Positions 1-11,325 of a stretch of DNA of 64,000 bases are shown one piece after another. The notes beneath the pieces are model-generated. The model saw only the letters and a program-made list of their open reading frames with translations, was not told the origin of the DNA and did no database searches. How positions within the stretch are numbered: position 1 is the first letter of the stretch; every line of letters begins with the position of its first letter. Position numbers and translations under genes: made by a program. Source of the stretch: Chenopodium formosanum (Eukaryota; Streptophyta; Magnoliopsida; Caryophyllales; Amaranthaceae); contig CM044880.1 in the NCBI GenBank assembly GCA_024500155.1, forward strand, positions 13,040,879 through 13,104,878, given 5' to 3'.

Positions 1-106
1 CCGGTGGTTTGGTGGCAGCGTGCGGCGGCGATTTTAAACTTCCAGCATCTTCAACTTCCAGGTAATCTACTCTATTTCCCTTTGCACTAATCAATTTTTA
101 GGTGAA

Positions 107-2287
107 ATGTCGAGCAAAATTTCCAAAACTAGAACTAGGTTTTCTCTTCGCGTTGTTGAAAGACAAGGAACGATTGTTTCACAGCAGAGTTCAGAGTCTC
201 AATCTGGGTCGTTGATGGCTCCAAACATGACGAGCGATTTCGTCAAGATGGCGGGTTTCCCCAGCACTACCTTTGCTTATATTCCGGGACCCGGCCAGAC
301 GGTGGCGGATTGTCCTGAGGATTCGTGGTTTTCTTTAGATACCCTTTTGCTGAAACGACGATTAAATTCCCTTTCCCACCTCTGGTAAGTTCTTTCTTAG
401 AGGTTCTAGGCATTAGCCCGGGGCAATTAATGTCGTCCGGCTGGAGGATTTTATCGGTGATAGTGGAGTTAACCAAAGATTGGGAGGATCCTTTTACTTT
501 GGAAGATTTGGCGGCAGGATACGAGATAAAAATGGCAGAAAGTGGTTTCGTCAGTTTGTGCAAAAAAGGAGATCGGTTGGTTTTAAATACTGATGTGAAT
601 GATAGGGGTTGGAAGAAGTGGTTCCTGTTTGTAAAGAGGGTGTCGTTGGGTAATGATGGTTTGTGGTTGACGGAGGGATGACCGACGAAGGGTAAGTCTA
701 TCTATGGCGTTCGTATTCTCATGGTTTGATTTTAGCTAAAATGGTTTGATTCTTTTTTCCCTGATGCAGAGTTGGATCTGGACTTCCTCGAGTCGTCGGA
801 AACCTCTTCGTCGAAGGTAAAAAACTTTCTTGCCATCAACCCTTCAGCAAGGACGTTTGCGCGGAAGAAGAAGGCGACGGGTGACCAAGCAGGACAAGAG
901 CAAAGTACTCCGCTGAGCACACCAAACAAGGCGGAAGATTATGAGGAAACAATGTCGACTCGTAAGTAGTTGCTTGATTACGTTACACTTATGTCATTGC
1001 TTTGCGACTGGCAGTTTTTAATGCTTTGCTAGAATCGGCTGCTCAAGGCGTTCGTCGAAGTCGAAGCTTGACTCAACAAGAGGCTGACTTGCGAATAAGG
1101 AGAAAACGAGGGTTGGCATCTCAAGAGCAGCGACCGGGGCCAGTGGCCGAGAAGGTGGAGCCTATTCTGGCTTCGCCACCTGAGAGAACGGTCGACGAAT
1201 CGGGAACTATTACGCTGTCGACGACCCCTCCACGCAAGCAGCAGAAAACTAACGACGAGTCCTCGGCTCCTGATATCTTGATGCGTTTTCCAGCCAATTT
1301 CTTGGATCGTCGCAAGGATGATCAACGTTCCTTGTTTCCTGCCCTGAATCAACTGTTGTTTCCCAGGTCTAGGGAGATGTTAGCTGGTTCGTCCGTTCTG
1401 GACATAGCATCTGAAGCGGCTTCCGTCCATTTATATGTAAGCTTTCATTTTGGCTTTGTTTTTACCTGTTGATTTGGTTGGCTTCAAAGTTGATAATTGG
1501 GTGTGTGTTTGGTCAGTGTCTGCAAAATTCTTTGGTGTTGAGGGATAGGGTGATTGGGCTAGCCAAGGAGATGCAAAGGCTGGATGGTGCTGCTAAGAAC
1601 AGTGAGGCTCAACGCAAGACCGCCGTCAATGTGTTTCAGATGACCAAGAAGGAATTGGACGAGACAAAGAAGAAGGTAGAGGACCTAGAAAAGCAACTGC
1701 AAGATCGGTCGAAGGCGACGGAGGAGGAGACTCAGAAACTCAAGGATCAGCTGAAAGAACAGGCCAAGCACTTGGAGGATAAGGTGGAGATCATTTCTAC
1801 CAAGGACGAGGCTTTATCAAAGGTCCAAGACGAGCTGACGTCAACTCAGAAGGAGTTGGACGACGCGCTGGATGATTATGCTGAATTGGATATCAAGGTA
1901 AGGGCTAAGCTGATGAAACAGTTTTTGGATGGAAAGGCTTCAGAGTGGCGTCCTCAAGAGGTGATCGACCGTTTTCTTGCAAATGGCGGGATGCTCGACG
2001 AGTTGGAAGAGGATGCTGCGGTGGCGTCAACCGCGGATTCGGGTCCTGGTCCTTCTGTTACTATTGCATCGTCGGTCGCTGCACCTGATGTTCAGTCCAT
2101 CGAGGATTATCCTATGATTGCCGGCGACCAGCTGTCCATTGTCGAAGATCAGCCTGCTGCTGTCGCTGACCAACTCGTCGACGGTGCTGAGGAGCCGCGG
2201 GTTGAAGTAGTCGACGATAATGCTCGGGTTAAAAACGTCGTCAAGGAGGTCGTCGACGGGCTCACTGCTGGTGAGGCCAATGTTTGA
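107..2287 (+). pseudogene. Antisense ORF of the Tat retrotransposon (putative gypsy-type transposon domain + coiled coil), spliced and decayed
   Basis: Four coding blocks can be joined by GT/AG introns: 107-691, 770-962, 1014-1435 and 1517-2287. Block 1 resembles the 'putative gypsy type transposon' domain (fragments SGWRILSV, GWKKWFLFVKR). Block 3 is basic. Block 4 is a heptad-rich Glu/Lys coiled coil (about codons 20-150 of the block) with an acidic C-terminal tail. Two lesions are visible: the N-terminal frame and the domain frame do not join (a single-base shift near 325-350), and an in-frame TGA sits at 679-681, just before the first donor; the context would fit a CGA to TGA transition. 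Antisense ORFs of this kind occur in Tat elements; their role is unknown. The ATG at 107 is the first in frame. Some exon ends are inferred from splice consensus only. Confidence 0.7.
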
Positions 2288-3069
2288 AGGCCGTCGTTTG
2301 TGACGGTTTCACTTTTGCTGCGTGTTTTTAGACACTGTTTTTCTTTTGCTTGCAGATTTTATGTTTCGGTTTGACTTGTATCTTTTTTGTTCCACTTGGG
2401 GGCAAGTGGTTCCTTTTGACGATTTGCTTTTGCTTAATATGCTAAGTATTCCTCTATTTTTGTTGTGAACGTAAAAAAGTGTTAAAAAATGGGATGAATC
2501 AATGGGTAGTAAAATTTGTTAAAAAATTGGAAATCAACAAGTGAAAATGTTTCGAGAAACAAAAACTTTTTATTAACTTTTCAAGGTAACAAACTTTTCT
2601 AATAATGTAGTTTTGTAGCTACTTAATATGCCTTGTCGAAGACTTTGTGAGTTTAGGCCTATCGTTGCTCTGTTTGCCAATGCCCCTTGCGTCCCAGCGT
2701 CGACGCTGAACCCTGAAGATTAGTTCTTGGTTCAGGTATCGGGTGTTTGGCGTCAGACGCTAAGGTCGAATGTTGTCCTGGGCTTCGTTGCGCTTTCGAA
2801 TGTCGGTTGCAAGAATTCTTTGTTCGCTTTGTTAGGGGTGCTGTCATCCGTCGTCGTTCCTTCTCTTTTCTTAGCGGAACGTTTCCATCTGTTGCTTGTA
2901 CTGCAAAGCAAATGTGGTTAAAGCACCGTTGGCCGTTGGCACGGCCAACGGCCCTCCGATGCTTAAGTCAGTACGCTTAATCGTAATAAAAACTTTGACG
3001 GAACAAAATAAGTAGAATATTTTAGTTTAGACATTACCGTTTTATCGACGAACACTTTTTACCGTCTGT
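2288..3069. other. Spacer between antisense ORF and pol
   Basis: This 780-bp stretch lies between the stop of the antisense ORF and the stop of pol, so it is the 3' untranslated DNA of two convergent units. Several short frames cross 2659-2980 on both strands, but none has recognisable motifs and they overlap each other. I see no gene here. Confidence 0.6.
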
Positions 3070-6000
3070 TTAAAAGTAGTATTTTCTGAGATGGGTTGCG
3101 TTCCAACTTCGCGGAACAGGATTACCTTGCTGATCAGTTAATCGATATGCACCATTGCCGATGACCTGAGTAATTTCATATGGCCCTTCCCATGGGGGAG
3201 CAAGCTTTCCGTCGGCCGGATTCTTTGTATTCTGGAACGCTTTCCTTAGCACCCAATCCCCTAATTGGAACGTTTTAGCTTTGACGTTTTTGTTGAATCT
3301 TCTAGCGACGATCTGCTGTTGTACCGCCATTCTGATTAACGCTGCCTCTCTTAGTTCTTCAACCGCGTCCAGACTATCTTCCATTTCCTCTTGATTCCTT
3401 TCCTCCGTCATGAGTCTGAACCTTGACGTTGGAAAGTCGGCCTCTACTGGCAGAACGGCTTCGCATCCATAGACAAGGGAGAAGGGCGTCTGCCCCGTTA
3501 CCTCTCTCGGCGTCGTCCGGTTGGCCCACAGAACTGCTGGGAGCTTGTCAGCCCATTTGCCTTTTGCTGCCTTCAGCCTTTTCTTAATGGCTTCCATGAC
3601 TACTTTATTGCTGGACTCAGTTTGTCCATTGGCTTGTGGATACCTTGGTGTCAACGTCCTCAACTCTATGCGAAATTTCTGCAAAAAAGAACGAGTTTTG
3701 TCGCTAATAAACTGTGATCCATTGTCATAGACGATCACCGACGAAATTCCAAACCTGCATATGATGTTAGTCCATATGAACGAAATAACTTCTTTATCTG
3801 TCACCTGTTTCAAAGCAATTGCTTCGATCCATTTAGAAAAATAGTCAGTTAGTGCTAACATATATACTCTTTGACCTGGCGCTGCGGGTAGCTTCCCAAC
3901 GATGTCCATTCCCCATCTCATGAAGGGCCACGGAGACAATGTTTGGTGGAGGGGCTCCGATGTTTTATGAACGGTGTTGGCGAATCGCTGGCAACTATCG
4001 CATTTAATCACGTACTGCATTGCGTCCTCATGAAGTGTGGGCCAAAAGTACCCTTGTCGCTTCGCGATGCTGGCTAATCTTCTCCCTCCGATATGACTGC
4101 TACATATCCCATCGTGCAAATGGCTGAGGATGGATTGTTGCTCCCTCTTTCGGATGCATCTTTGGGATAACCCTGACGTCGATTTGCGGAATAGGATTCC
4201 ATCGATGATATGGTACCGGGAGGCTTTATATTTTAGCCTTCGCGATTCTGCTTTGTCCTTGGGTAGGATATCTTTGGTTAAGTAGTCTATGATCGGTTTG
4301 GTCCAGTCGTCGTCGTTGTTGACGTCGTCGACTGGTAGGATTTCTTTAAAAGATACGGACGGTTTTTGTAAATGAACCAGAGGGATATTTGTGAAGGCGG
4401 TTTTTTTTAGGGCGGAGGCCAGGTTTGCTAGTGCGTCGGCTTGGGTGTTTTGATCTCTTGGAATTTGAGAGATGGTAAAAGGATCGAAGTGTTTGGACTT
4501 TTCTTTGGCTATGTCAAGATATGCTAACATTTTGGAGTCTTTTGCTGCGAAGTCACCTGTTACTTGGTTGACGACGAGGAGAGAGTCGCTGTACACATCC
4601 AGGGATGTTGCGCCTAAGTCCTTGGCGGCGATCATTCCTGCAATCAAAGCTTCGTATTCTGCTTCATTGTTAGTTGCTTTAAAATCACAAGATATAGACC
4701 TTACTATCATGTCCCCTTGTGGCGACTTTAGCACCATTCCCAGTCCTGCTCCTCGTTGATTGGATGATCCATCGACGAATAAGACCCATTTTCCTTTGCC
4801 TTGGACGCTATTTATTTCTTCCAGTTCTTTGTCGGCTATAACGTGTAAATCGGGGCTGAAGTCAGCCACAAAGTCTGCGAGAGCCTGGGACTTAATTGCC
4901 TTCCTAGGTTGGTATTCGATGTCCATCGTGCTCAACGAGATGCTCCATTTACCCAAACGCCCTGTCAGATCTGGTTTTCTCAAGACAGACTTAAGCGGGT
5001 AGTTAGTCATCACCACTACGTGGTGGGTTTCAAAATAGTGCCTCAGTTTCTTAACAGCAGTAAATAAAGCGAGGGCTAATTTCTCTAAGGAAGTGTACCT
5101 TACCTCGGCTGGGAGCGAGGTTTTACTTACGTAGTAAACCGGAAGCTGCCCAGCTTCCTTATCTTCTCTAGTCAGGACTGCGCTGACGGCTATAGCACTG
5201 ACCGCAATATAAAGCTGCAAAGGTTCGTTAGTTTTGGGTTTCGACAGGAGGGGTGGCGTCATTAAGTATTTCTTTAAATCCTGCAAAGCTTTCTCATGAT
5301 CGTCAGTCCATTCAAAACCTTTATTTTTCCTTAAAACTTTATAAAATAAGTGACATTTGTCTGACGACCTGGAGATAAAGCGATTTAATGCTGCCACTCG
5401 TCCTGTCAATTTTTGGGTTTCTTTAACATTTCGAGGGGATTGAATATTTATTAGGGCTCTGACTTGGTCAGGGCTGACTTCAATTCCCCTTTGTGTTACT
5501 ACATAGCCCAAAAATTTTCCAGCAGATACTCCAAATGAACATTTAGTAGGGTTAAGTTTCATACCATACTTCCGCAATACCTCGAAGGTTTGTTTGAGGT
5601 GATCGACGTGATCCTTGGCTTTTTTAGATTTCACCAGCATATCGTCGATGTATACTTCCATTGTCTCTCCTAACTGATCTTTGAACATCTTATTGACGAG
5701 TCTCTGGTACGTCGAACCTGCATTTTTTAGTCTAAATGGCATAACTTTGTAACAATATATACCTTTGTCGGTCATGAAAGTCGTTTTCTCCTGATCATCA
5801 AGATGCATCAAGATCTGGTTGTAACCGGAGTAGGCGTCCATGAATGTTAAGAGCTCGTGACCTGCCGTTGCATCTACCATGGCGTCGATGTGCGGGAGCG
5901 GAAACGGATCCTTAGGGCATGCTTTATTGAGATCGGTGAAGTCGATGCACACTCGCCACTTGCCATTCTTTTTGCTGACGACGACGACATTTGCGAGCCA

Positions 6001-6282
6001 ATCTGGATATTTCACTTCTCTTATTTTTCCTGTCTCGATCAGCTGCTGCACCTCGTCATTGATGATCTTGTTCCTTTCTGGCGCAAACTTTCGACGCTTT
6101 TGCTTGACGGGCTTATGATTGGGGTCTACGTTCAACTTATGCGAGATGATGCTTGAGTCTATGCCAGTCATGTCTTTATGCGACCAGGCGAAACAATCTT
6201 TGTTCTCTCGGAGAAAGGCTAATATGCTGTTTTTGAGTTCAGGTTCTAAGTTAGCTCCGACACGAACGGTTTGATCAGGCAT
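3070..6282 (-). CDS. Pol polyprotein (RT, two RNase H, integrase) of the Tat element
   Basis: An open segment of 1070 residues copying element RNA into DNA and inserting it. The reverse transcriptase occupies about residues 50-300 with the YIDD active site at 211-214. A gypsy-type RNase H follows at about 355-470; its first acidic position appears lost (LYIAVSAIAVSAVL). A second RNase H spans about 499-625 with VDGSS, NNEAEYEAL and YSDS carrying the expected acidic residues. Integrase has an HHCC zinc finger at about 722-764, then a catalytic core with D793, D853 and E889, and a C-terminal domain. The first Met here is probably internal to the original gag-pol frame, because the same frame continues upstream to about 6500, interrupted by TAG at 6355-6357. 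The 3070 end is a genuine stop. Confidence 0.9.
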   Translation of the reverse strand: MPDQTVRVGANLEPELKNSILAFLRENKDCFAWSHKDMTGIDSSIISHKLNVDPNHKPVKQKRRKFAPERNKIINDEVQQLIETGKIREVKYPDWLANVVVVSKKNGKWRVCIDFTDLNKACPKDPFPLPHIDAMVDATAGHELLTFMDAYSGYNQILMHLDDQEKTTFMTDKGIYCYKVMPFRLKNAGSTYQRLVNKMFKDQLGETMEVYIDDMLVKSKKAKDHVDHLKQTFEVLRKYGMKLNPTKCSFGVSAGKFLGYVVTQRGIEVSPDQVRALINIQSPRNVKETQKLTGRVAALNRFISRSSDKCHLFYKVLRKNKGFEWTDDHEKALQDLKKYLMTPPLLSKPKTNEPLQLYIAVSAIAVSAVLTREDKEAGQLPVYYVSKTSLPAEVRYTSLEKLALALFTAVKKLRHYFETHHVVVMTNYPLKSVLRKPDLTGRLGKWSISLSTMDIEYQPRKAIKSQALADFVADFSPDLHVIADKELEEINSVQGKGKWVLFVDGSSNQRGAGLGMVLKSPQGDMIVRSISCDFKATNNEAEYEALIAGMIAAKDLGATSLDVYSDSLLVVNQVTGDFAAKDSKMLAYLDIAKEKSKHFDPFTISQIPRDQNTQADALANLASALKKTAFTNIPLVHLQKPSVSFKEILPVDDVNNDDDWTKPIIDYLTKDILPKDKAESRRLKYKASRYHIIDGILFRKSTSGLSQRCIRKREQQSILSHLHDGICSSHIGGRRLASIAKRQGYFWPTLHEDAMQYVIKCDSCQRFANTVHKTSEPLHQTLSPWPFMRWGMDIVGKLPAAPGQRVYMLALTDYFSKWIEAIALKQVTDKEVISFIWTNIICRFGISSVIVYDNGSQFISDKTRSFLQKFRIELRTLTPRYPQANGQTESSNKVVMEAIKKRLKAAKGKWADKLPAVLWANRTTPREVTGQTPFSLVYGCEAVLPVEADFPTSRFRLMTEERNQEEMEDSLDAVEELREAALIRMAVQQQIVARRFNKNVKAKTFQLGDWVLRKAFQNTKNPADGKLAPPWEGPYEITQVIGNGAYRLTDQQGNPVPRSWNATHLRKYYF

Positions 6283-6354
6283 ATCAGGGTCTAAGGGTAT
6301 TTCGTCGATTTCGAGGTCGTTGGGATAGTCTGGTGTCGGGCCATGCTGTAATTG

Positions 6355-6357
6355 CTA
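6355..6357 (-). other. In-frame TAG between protease and pol
   Basis: In the pol reading frame, 25 codons upstream of the first Met at 6282, a TAG codon separates pol from the protease region. Together with the single-base shift near 6505 it makes this copy unable to produce a Gag-Pol fusion. It could instead be a programmed stop, but the nearby frameshift argues for decay. Confidence 0.6.
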
Positions 6358-6488
6358 TGCGGTTCTCATGGATGGTTTAAGGGTTGTTTTGTAGCAGTGT
6401 TTGGCTTTGCGGGGCTCTCCTTTGATCTCTTGGACTCCCCACGGGGTAGGAAATTTGATTGATTGGTGATAAGTGGAAGGTATGGCTT

Positions 6489-8492
6489 TTAATCGGTGGA
6501 TCCAGGGTCGTCCAATATAGCATTATAGGCTGATGGGCAATCTACGATATTGAATTTGGTTTGAGGGTTTAGGCCTCTTGCATAGGTTGGGAGGGTTATA
6601 TCTCCGAGAGTTAACATGCTTTCCCCACTGAAACCGACCAGAGTCGTCGACCTTCTGGTGATGTCGCTATCCTTCAACCCCATATCTTCCATGGCTCTCC
6701 TGAATAAGACATTTGCGGAGCTTCCTCCGTCGACCAGCACCCTTCGAAGCAGACAATTCCCGACGACCAAAGAAATTACCAAAGAATCTTCATGATCCCT
6801 GTCGATGTTGTTGACGTCATCATCGTCAAAAGTAATCGACATCGCTTCCAGCTTTTTTTCCAGGGGGTCTCTGATCTCGTCCGGGACAACTGCATTCTCT
6901 ATTGTCGACTTTACGATCCTTTTTGCTGCAGAGTAGGTTAGTCCACAAATATCGGAACCACCAGTGATAACATTAACTATTACCTTGGGTACAGGGGTCT
7001 TGGGAGGTCCGGATGTCGTCGCCTTTTCTGGCTCACGACGACCTGCGTCGTTGCTTTTCTTTTTTCCTAGCAGATGCTTGAGGTTGCCTCTCTTCAGCTG
7101 GAAGGCGACTTCTTTTCGCAGGGCATAGCAGTCTTCCGTCTTATGGCCATGATCACTATGGAACTCGCACCATTTGCTCATATCCTTCTCTGATTCTGGC
7201 TTGTTGCTCTTTGACGGCCAACGAACTTTGCTTCCCAAAGGTTCCAATTCTTTCACTACCGCTACGATATTCACTTCGAAGCCATACTCCGAGATATCGG
7301 GGTACTGGGGGGCGTCGAGAATGTCCTCTACCTGCACAGCATTAACAGAACGTGATTTACCTGTCGCCTCGTAAGGCTGATGTCGCCATGACCCTTGGGG
7401 GTTGTTGGCGGCCTTTAGATCGGACGAGCTTCTGGAGCTTGGATAGGAACTGCGATTGGCGATATCTTCGTCGAAGCGCATTTGAGCCACGGCTCGGGTC
7501 CTGACCTCTTCGAACGTCGAGCACGGATATTTGACCATATCTTTATACAGATCCGAGTCCGTATGCAGTCCGCGGAGGAAGGCTTCAATGGCAGTCCTAT
7601 TGTCGACATTTTTGATCGAGACCTTCTCTTTATTGAATCGGGACCAATAGGCTCTGATGGTCTCCTTAGGACCCTGGACGATCCGATATAGATCGTTGGT
7701 CTGCTTGTCGAACTGCCTGCTACTTTCAAAATGGGAGTAGAATTTGTTAACTAACATAGCAAAACTAGTTATACTACCTGGCTCAAGCTTGCCGAGCCAC
7801 TTGAGGGCGGGGCCTGTCAGCGTCGCACCAAATGACTTGCACATGCATGCCTCCCAGCACTCGAACGGGATAGAAGCTTTCCACATCCGCTGCTTGTAAT
7901 ACTCGACATGCTGCTCTGGACAGGTCGTTCCATCATACAGCGACGTAAACATCGGGAGCGACAATCTTCTAGGAATCCGGGCCAAGGCCAACTCGTCGCA
8001 GAAAGGGGTAGCTGCAAATCCACCCGGGGCTTCTCGCTGGACGGGGATTGGCACGCCGGGCATCTTTTTCATCATTGACAGAACCCTGGAATTCTGCTTT
8101 TCTAGGGCAACTAACCTTTGGAGTAGGATTTCAGTTCGATCAGGTTGCGGGTTGCCTTGGTCATCGCCTGGAGTCTAGATGCTTCCTTGCCCAGGATTTC
8201 TGACGGGAGGGTCCACGTCCATTTCCTCGCCACTGGTTTCAGTATCAGTATCATGGGGGGATTCAATGACATCGAACGACGGCATTCTGGGGATCAAGTC
8301 TAGCTGCCTCGGCTGGCGACGACGATTGCTTTGGGTGGATTCTAGCTGTTGGCGGAGAGCGGCAGCATCGGACTCTGACGCTTCTTTTTCCTTGCTGAGA
8401 CGCTCGTTAGATTCCCTAGCAGCCTCGAGATCGGCTCGAACTTTCTCATAGGCAGCTTTTAACTGTTCTGGAGTCATTTCGTTGGCAGACAT
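6489..8492 (-). pseudogene. Gag-protease region of the Tat element, with internal stop and 3' frameshift
   Basis: The frame starts at 8492 with a 105-residue coiled-coil-prone N-terminus, meets TAG at 8175-8177, and resumes in the same frame through a 528-residue segment ending at 6489. That segment holds a retrotransposon gag domain (KQRMWKASIPFECWEAC to AYWSRFNKEK), a short zinc-knuckle-like C-x2-H-x3-GH-x4-C motif (CEFHSDHGHKTEDC) and the retroviral-type aspartic protease motif VDGGSSANVLF. The protease frame is broken near 6505: the last residues before the stop do not match the family pattern, while the neighbouring frame does and runs into pol. The region would encode the capsid and maturation protease of the element; here it is inactive. 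Confidence 0.85.
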
Positions 8493-8543
8493 GATGAAGG
8501 CTTAGTGAGAAAATTTTTCTTTTAATTTTACCTAGTTGTAGTC

Positions 8544-8561
8544 CCACGGTGGGCGCCAAAT
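8544..8561 (-). other. Primer binding site-like sequence next to the 5' LTR
   Basis: Directly inside the LTR the minus strand reads TGGCGCCCACCGTGGGAC after a few bases. The TGGCGCC start matches the 3' end of plant tRNA-Asp, but the match fades after seven bases, so the priming tRNA is uncertain. The position fixes the internal end of the LTR and the direction of the element. Confidence 0.65.
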
Positions 8562-9131
8562 TGTTTATGCTAATTTTTGTCAAGTGGGATTGAATATCAA
8601 AATCTAGGCTACGGATCAACTAAGCAAAATATAATGCAAAATAAAGAAGAAAAATAGATGACACAAGGAGTTGGTGACGCGGAAAACCCAAGGAAGGTAA
8701 AAACCGCGGGTAGAATGAGGATCTACCAAACTTTCACTATGCCGAAAAAATGATATTGAATTACAAGTTTTTGATGTAGGATGGAGACTTGGAACCGATG
8801 CCCTGTTCGTTGCTGCTGCCCCTCTTATATAGACGGTTTGCTAGGTGATGCCCTAGCCGTTGCAAGGAGATAAGTCCATCCCCCTGATTCTCGGATTTCA
8901 GTTGCTGAAAACATTCTTCTTTCGTTTTGAACTCTATCGGAATGATTTGGCTGAGTTTGGACTAAGTCCTTGCTTATCCTTTTCCTAGAAAATAGGGTGT
9001 TGTTATTTGACTTGGTCTTTCGTCGATGCTGACAGTGCGTCGTCGAGCGTACGGCTTCGTCGAGGAGAGTCTTCGTCATTGATCTTCATTGACTACCGTT
9101 TACTGACTTTTACATATTTTTATCCATAACA
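8562..9131 (-). repeat. 5' LTR of the Tat retrotransposon
   Basis: A 570-bp stretch with plus-strand ends TGTTTATG and CCATAACA, i.e. TG...CA with short imperfect inverted ends. It abuts the primer-binding-like site on its gag side. On the minus strand it carries a TATATAAG box at about 8823-8830 that could start element transcription. The partner LTR is outside the window, so LTR identity and the target duplication (candidate gtata at 9132) cannot be checked. Confidence 0.75.
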
Positions 9132-9753
9132 GTATATCATAAAAAAAAATTAACATATTTGATAATTAGAAAAAATATTTTATGTTATGTTTTTTAAATT
9201 CAAAGACAAGAAAAACAAAATATGAAACACAAAAACAAAACCTTCTACGGAGGGACAAAGCGTGCACCCCTACAAATTTTATAAAATTGTAATGGTAATA
9301 AATCGTTCATTATGGCTATATATTTTTCTTAGAATAATAATGCAAAAATTTAAAATATTTCATCAAAAGAGTATAAGATATCTTTGGTATTTTTTTTTGG
9401 AAGAAATTGGTAGCATTATCATATATGTTTGTTATACTGGGCATATTATCTTTGACTTGATACGGGTACTAACGTTTAAACCGTCAAAAAAAAAAAGTTT
9501 GTAATCTTTTTAGAATCTTTGTTTGCGGAGTATATCAAGTGAATAAGTTAACGTTTAATATTCCTTATTTATTTATTTTTTTTTTTCCTGAAAGAAACCC
9601 TAAACATTCCTTTTTTTTTTTTTTTTTTGGAAAACCTTTGATATTCCTTTGAAACACTATAAATAGATATATTCTTTCATAAATAAAATTAAGCTTTTCA
9701 ACAGACTCCCTTGTATAATTCTTATCAAAATAAGCCATTTTCTCCTTCATAAA
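9132..9753. other. AT-rich interval and promoter of family copy D
   Basis: No gene is seen between the LTR and copy D. The interval is AT-rich with poly-T runs at about 9575-9590 and 9610-9628. A TATAAATA box at 9658-9665 lies about 90 bp before the ATG of copy D and is a plausible core promoter remnant. Confidence 0.5.
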
Positions 9754-9957
9754 ATGACCACATACAGGCTCGACGAAACCCCTGATGTCTTCATATCAGG
9801 TGTTATTGAACAAGGGTCATATGTTTTTCGAATGAATCACATCAAAGATGAGTCTAATGAAAAATATATCCGCGATATAAATCTAAGGAAAGATAAATTG
9901 ATTGTATATGGAACTGAAATAAACGAAACGATTCGAGAAAAGCTTCATACCTGTTAA

Positions 9958-10378
9958 TGTGGATGCAGCACAGGCCCACCAATACCTGGTGCCTTTGTGT
10001 CACGCTGACTCCGATACCATGTTAATGGACCAACTCAACCAAAAGCTTAAGCTGATGGAAGAGGCCCAGGAATATGTTTTATACTCTATCATATGCGATT
10101 GCCACCAATGATGGAGGCGGCTTTCGCGGTTGCTACTATCGGTGGGAAGCGCAAGGTTACATAAAGATTTTAAAAAAAAACTTTGAGAAAAGAAAAACAA
10201 AATCTTATCTGAGTGTTTGCGGAAGCATAAAAAATTTGTGTATATCCCGCCGGTGGGTTTAATTTTCTAACCCACCGGTAGGGTGAGAATTTTTGTATAT
10301 GATCCCAAGATCTCACCTAAGCTGTGATGGTTCAGGCCCAGGAATATGTTTTATACTCTATTAATACCTCTCTTATTT
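9958..10378 (-). mobile_element. Rearranged Ty1/copia or TRIM LTR fragments inside copy D
   Basis: At 10011-10019 the minus strand reads TGGTATCGG, resembling the tRNA-iMet primer site of copia and TRIM elements, and an LTR-like sequence starts right beside it at 10020 with TGTTAATGG. A 28-bp segment of this LTR (10062-10089) is repeated at 10334-10361, with weaker similarity just upstream of both. A short hairpin with ACCCACCGG arms lies at about 10250-10280. No coding capacity remains. The order suggests a deleted or rearranged small LTR element inserted minus-wise into copy D. Confidence 0.55.
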
Positions 10379-10450
10379 TGAGGCCAAATGTAGGAAAGCA
10401 TTGTGTTAATTGTAACGGAGCATGCTATATCTATATAATAGCACAAAATC

Positions 10451-11325
10451 AATTAACCTATACAAAAAGCGAACCTAAGATGACATTTGTCACGATGTCA
10501 TTAATAATTTTCCCTCCTTTTTGCACTTTTTTTTTTTTTTTTTTTACCAAATTTTAATGACTTTTATTTTATAAGCTATTTCTATTTTGACAACATATCT
10601 AATCCAATCGTACTCAATTAATATTTTTTTTAACATATATTCTATGTACTATTAATCTTTTAGTTACAATTATACAAACATAGATTAAAAATAAGGTATT
10701 AAATATATCATTGTCCAAGATTATTATAATATTAAGGAGTATCAATTTTTTCCTCCAAGCTCCAACATTAATCATTTGACATTAATCGTTATGCAATGTG
10801 ATTATTAAAATTAAAATTAAAACCGCAACTACTCACTATAAATACATTTTAAAAAAGTTGATTATGGAATACTAATTATCCTAAAGTAATATAAATCAAC
10901 TAAATTTTCATTTATTGCCGGTCAAAGTGTGTCAACAAAAATATAAGGACAACTGTATATTAGTTCGTATACGAGTACTAACCTTTTTTTTTTCCCTATT
11001 TTTTTGAAGACATATACGATACTAACCTAACCTAAGCTTAGATTTTCGTTTTCTTATATAAAACCTAATAGCTTCTAAATTTCTATTAATAAATTATTTT
11101 TTTTTAAATTTAAAACAATAACCTTTACGCATTTGGTATAAATTAAAATTTTTGTTATTTTGTCACAAATATTTTTTTTTGGATAAATTGTTAAATTAAC
11201 AACCATTCTTTATTCCCCTCAAAAATAAAAATAATAAATAAATAAATAAATAAAAACCATTCTTTATAATTTTTGTTGTAAAGTTTAATTATAACCGTGC
11301 ATTGGCATGAGACTTAACCTAGTGT
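10451..11325. other. AT-rich insertion of unknown origin within copy D
   Basis: About 880 bp separate piece 2 from piece 3 of copy D; intact copies have no gap there. It contains long poly-T and AAAT runs and no ORF or inverted termini I can recognise. It may be a decayed transposon or an expanded insertion. Confidence 0.5.

Larger units (their letters stand above)
1..9131 (-). mobile_element. Tat-lineage Ty3/gypsy LTR retrotransposon, truncated by window edge
   Basis: Read on the minus strand the order is 5' LTR (8562-9131), primer-binding-site-like sequence, gag, protease, reverse transcriptase, a degenerate gypsy RNase H, a second complete RNase H, integrase, then a spacer and an ORF in the opposite orientation (107-2287, plus). 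Two RNase H domains and an antisense ORF between pol and the 3' LTR are known hallmarks of the Tat/Ogre group. The 3' LTR is not in the window, so the left end lies outside. Gag-pro-pol has two in-frame stops and a frameshift, and the antisense ORF also has a frameshift and a stop, so this copy is not autonomous. Confidence 0.9.

Noticed and set aside
62..101. Possible 40-bp leader intron before the antisense ORF (GTAATC...TTTTTAG)
   Set aside because: Shorter than plant introns usually are; the splice signals may be chance.
2659..2980. Overlapping short frames on both strands
   Set aside because: No motif, no start context, mutual overlap; lies in the spacer of the Tat element.
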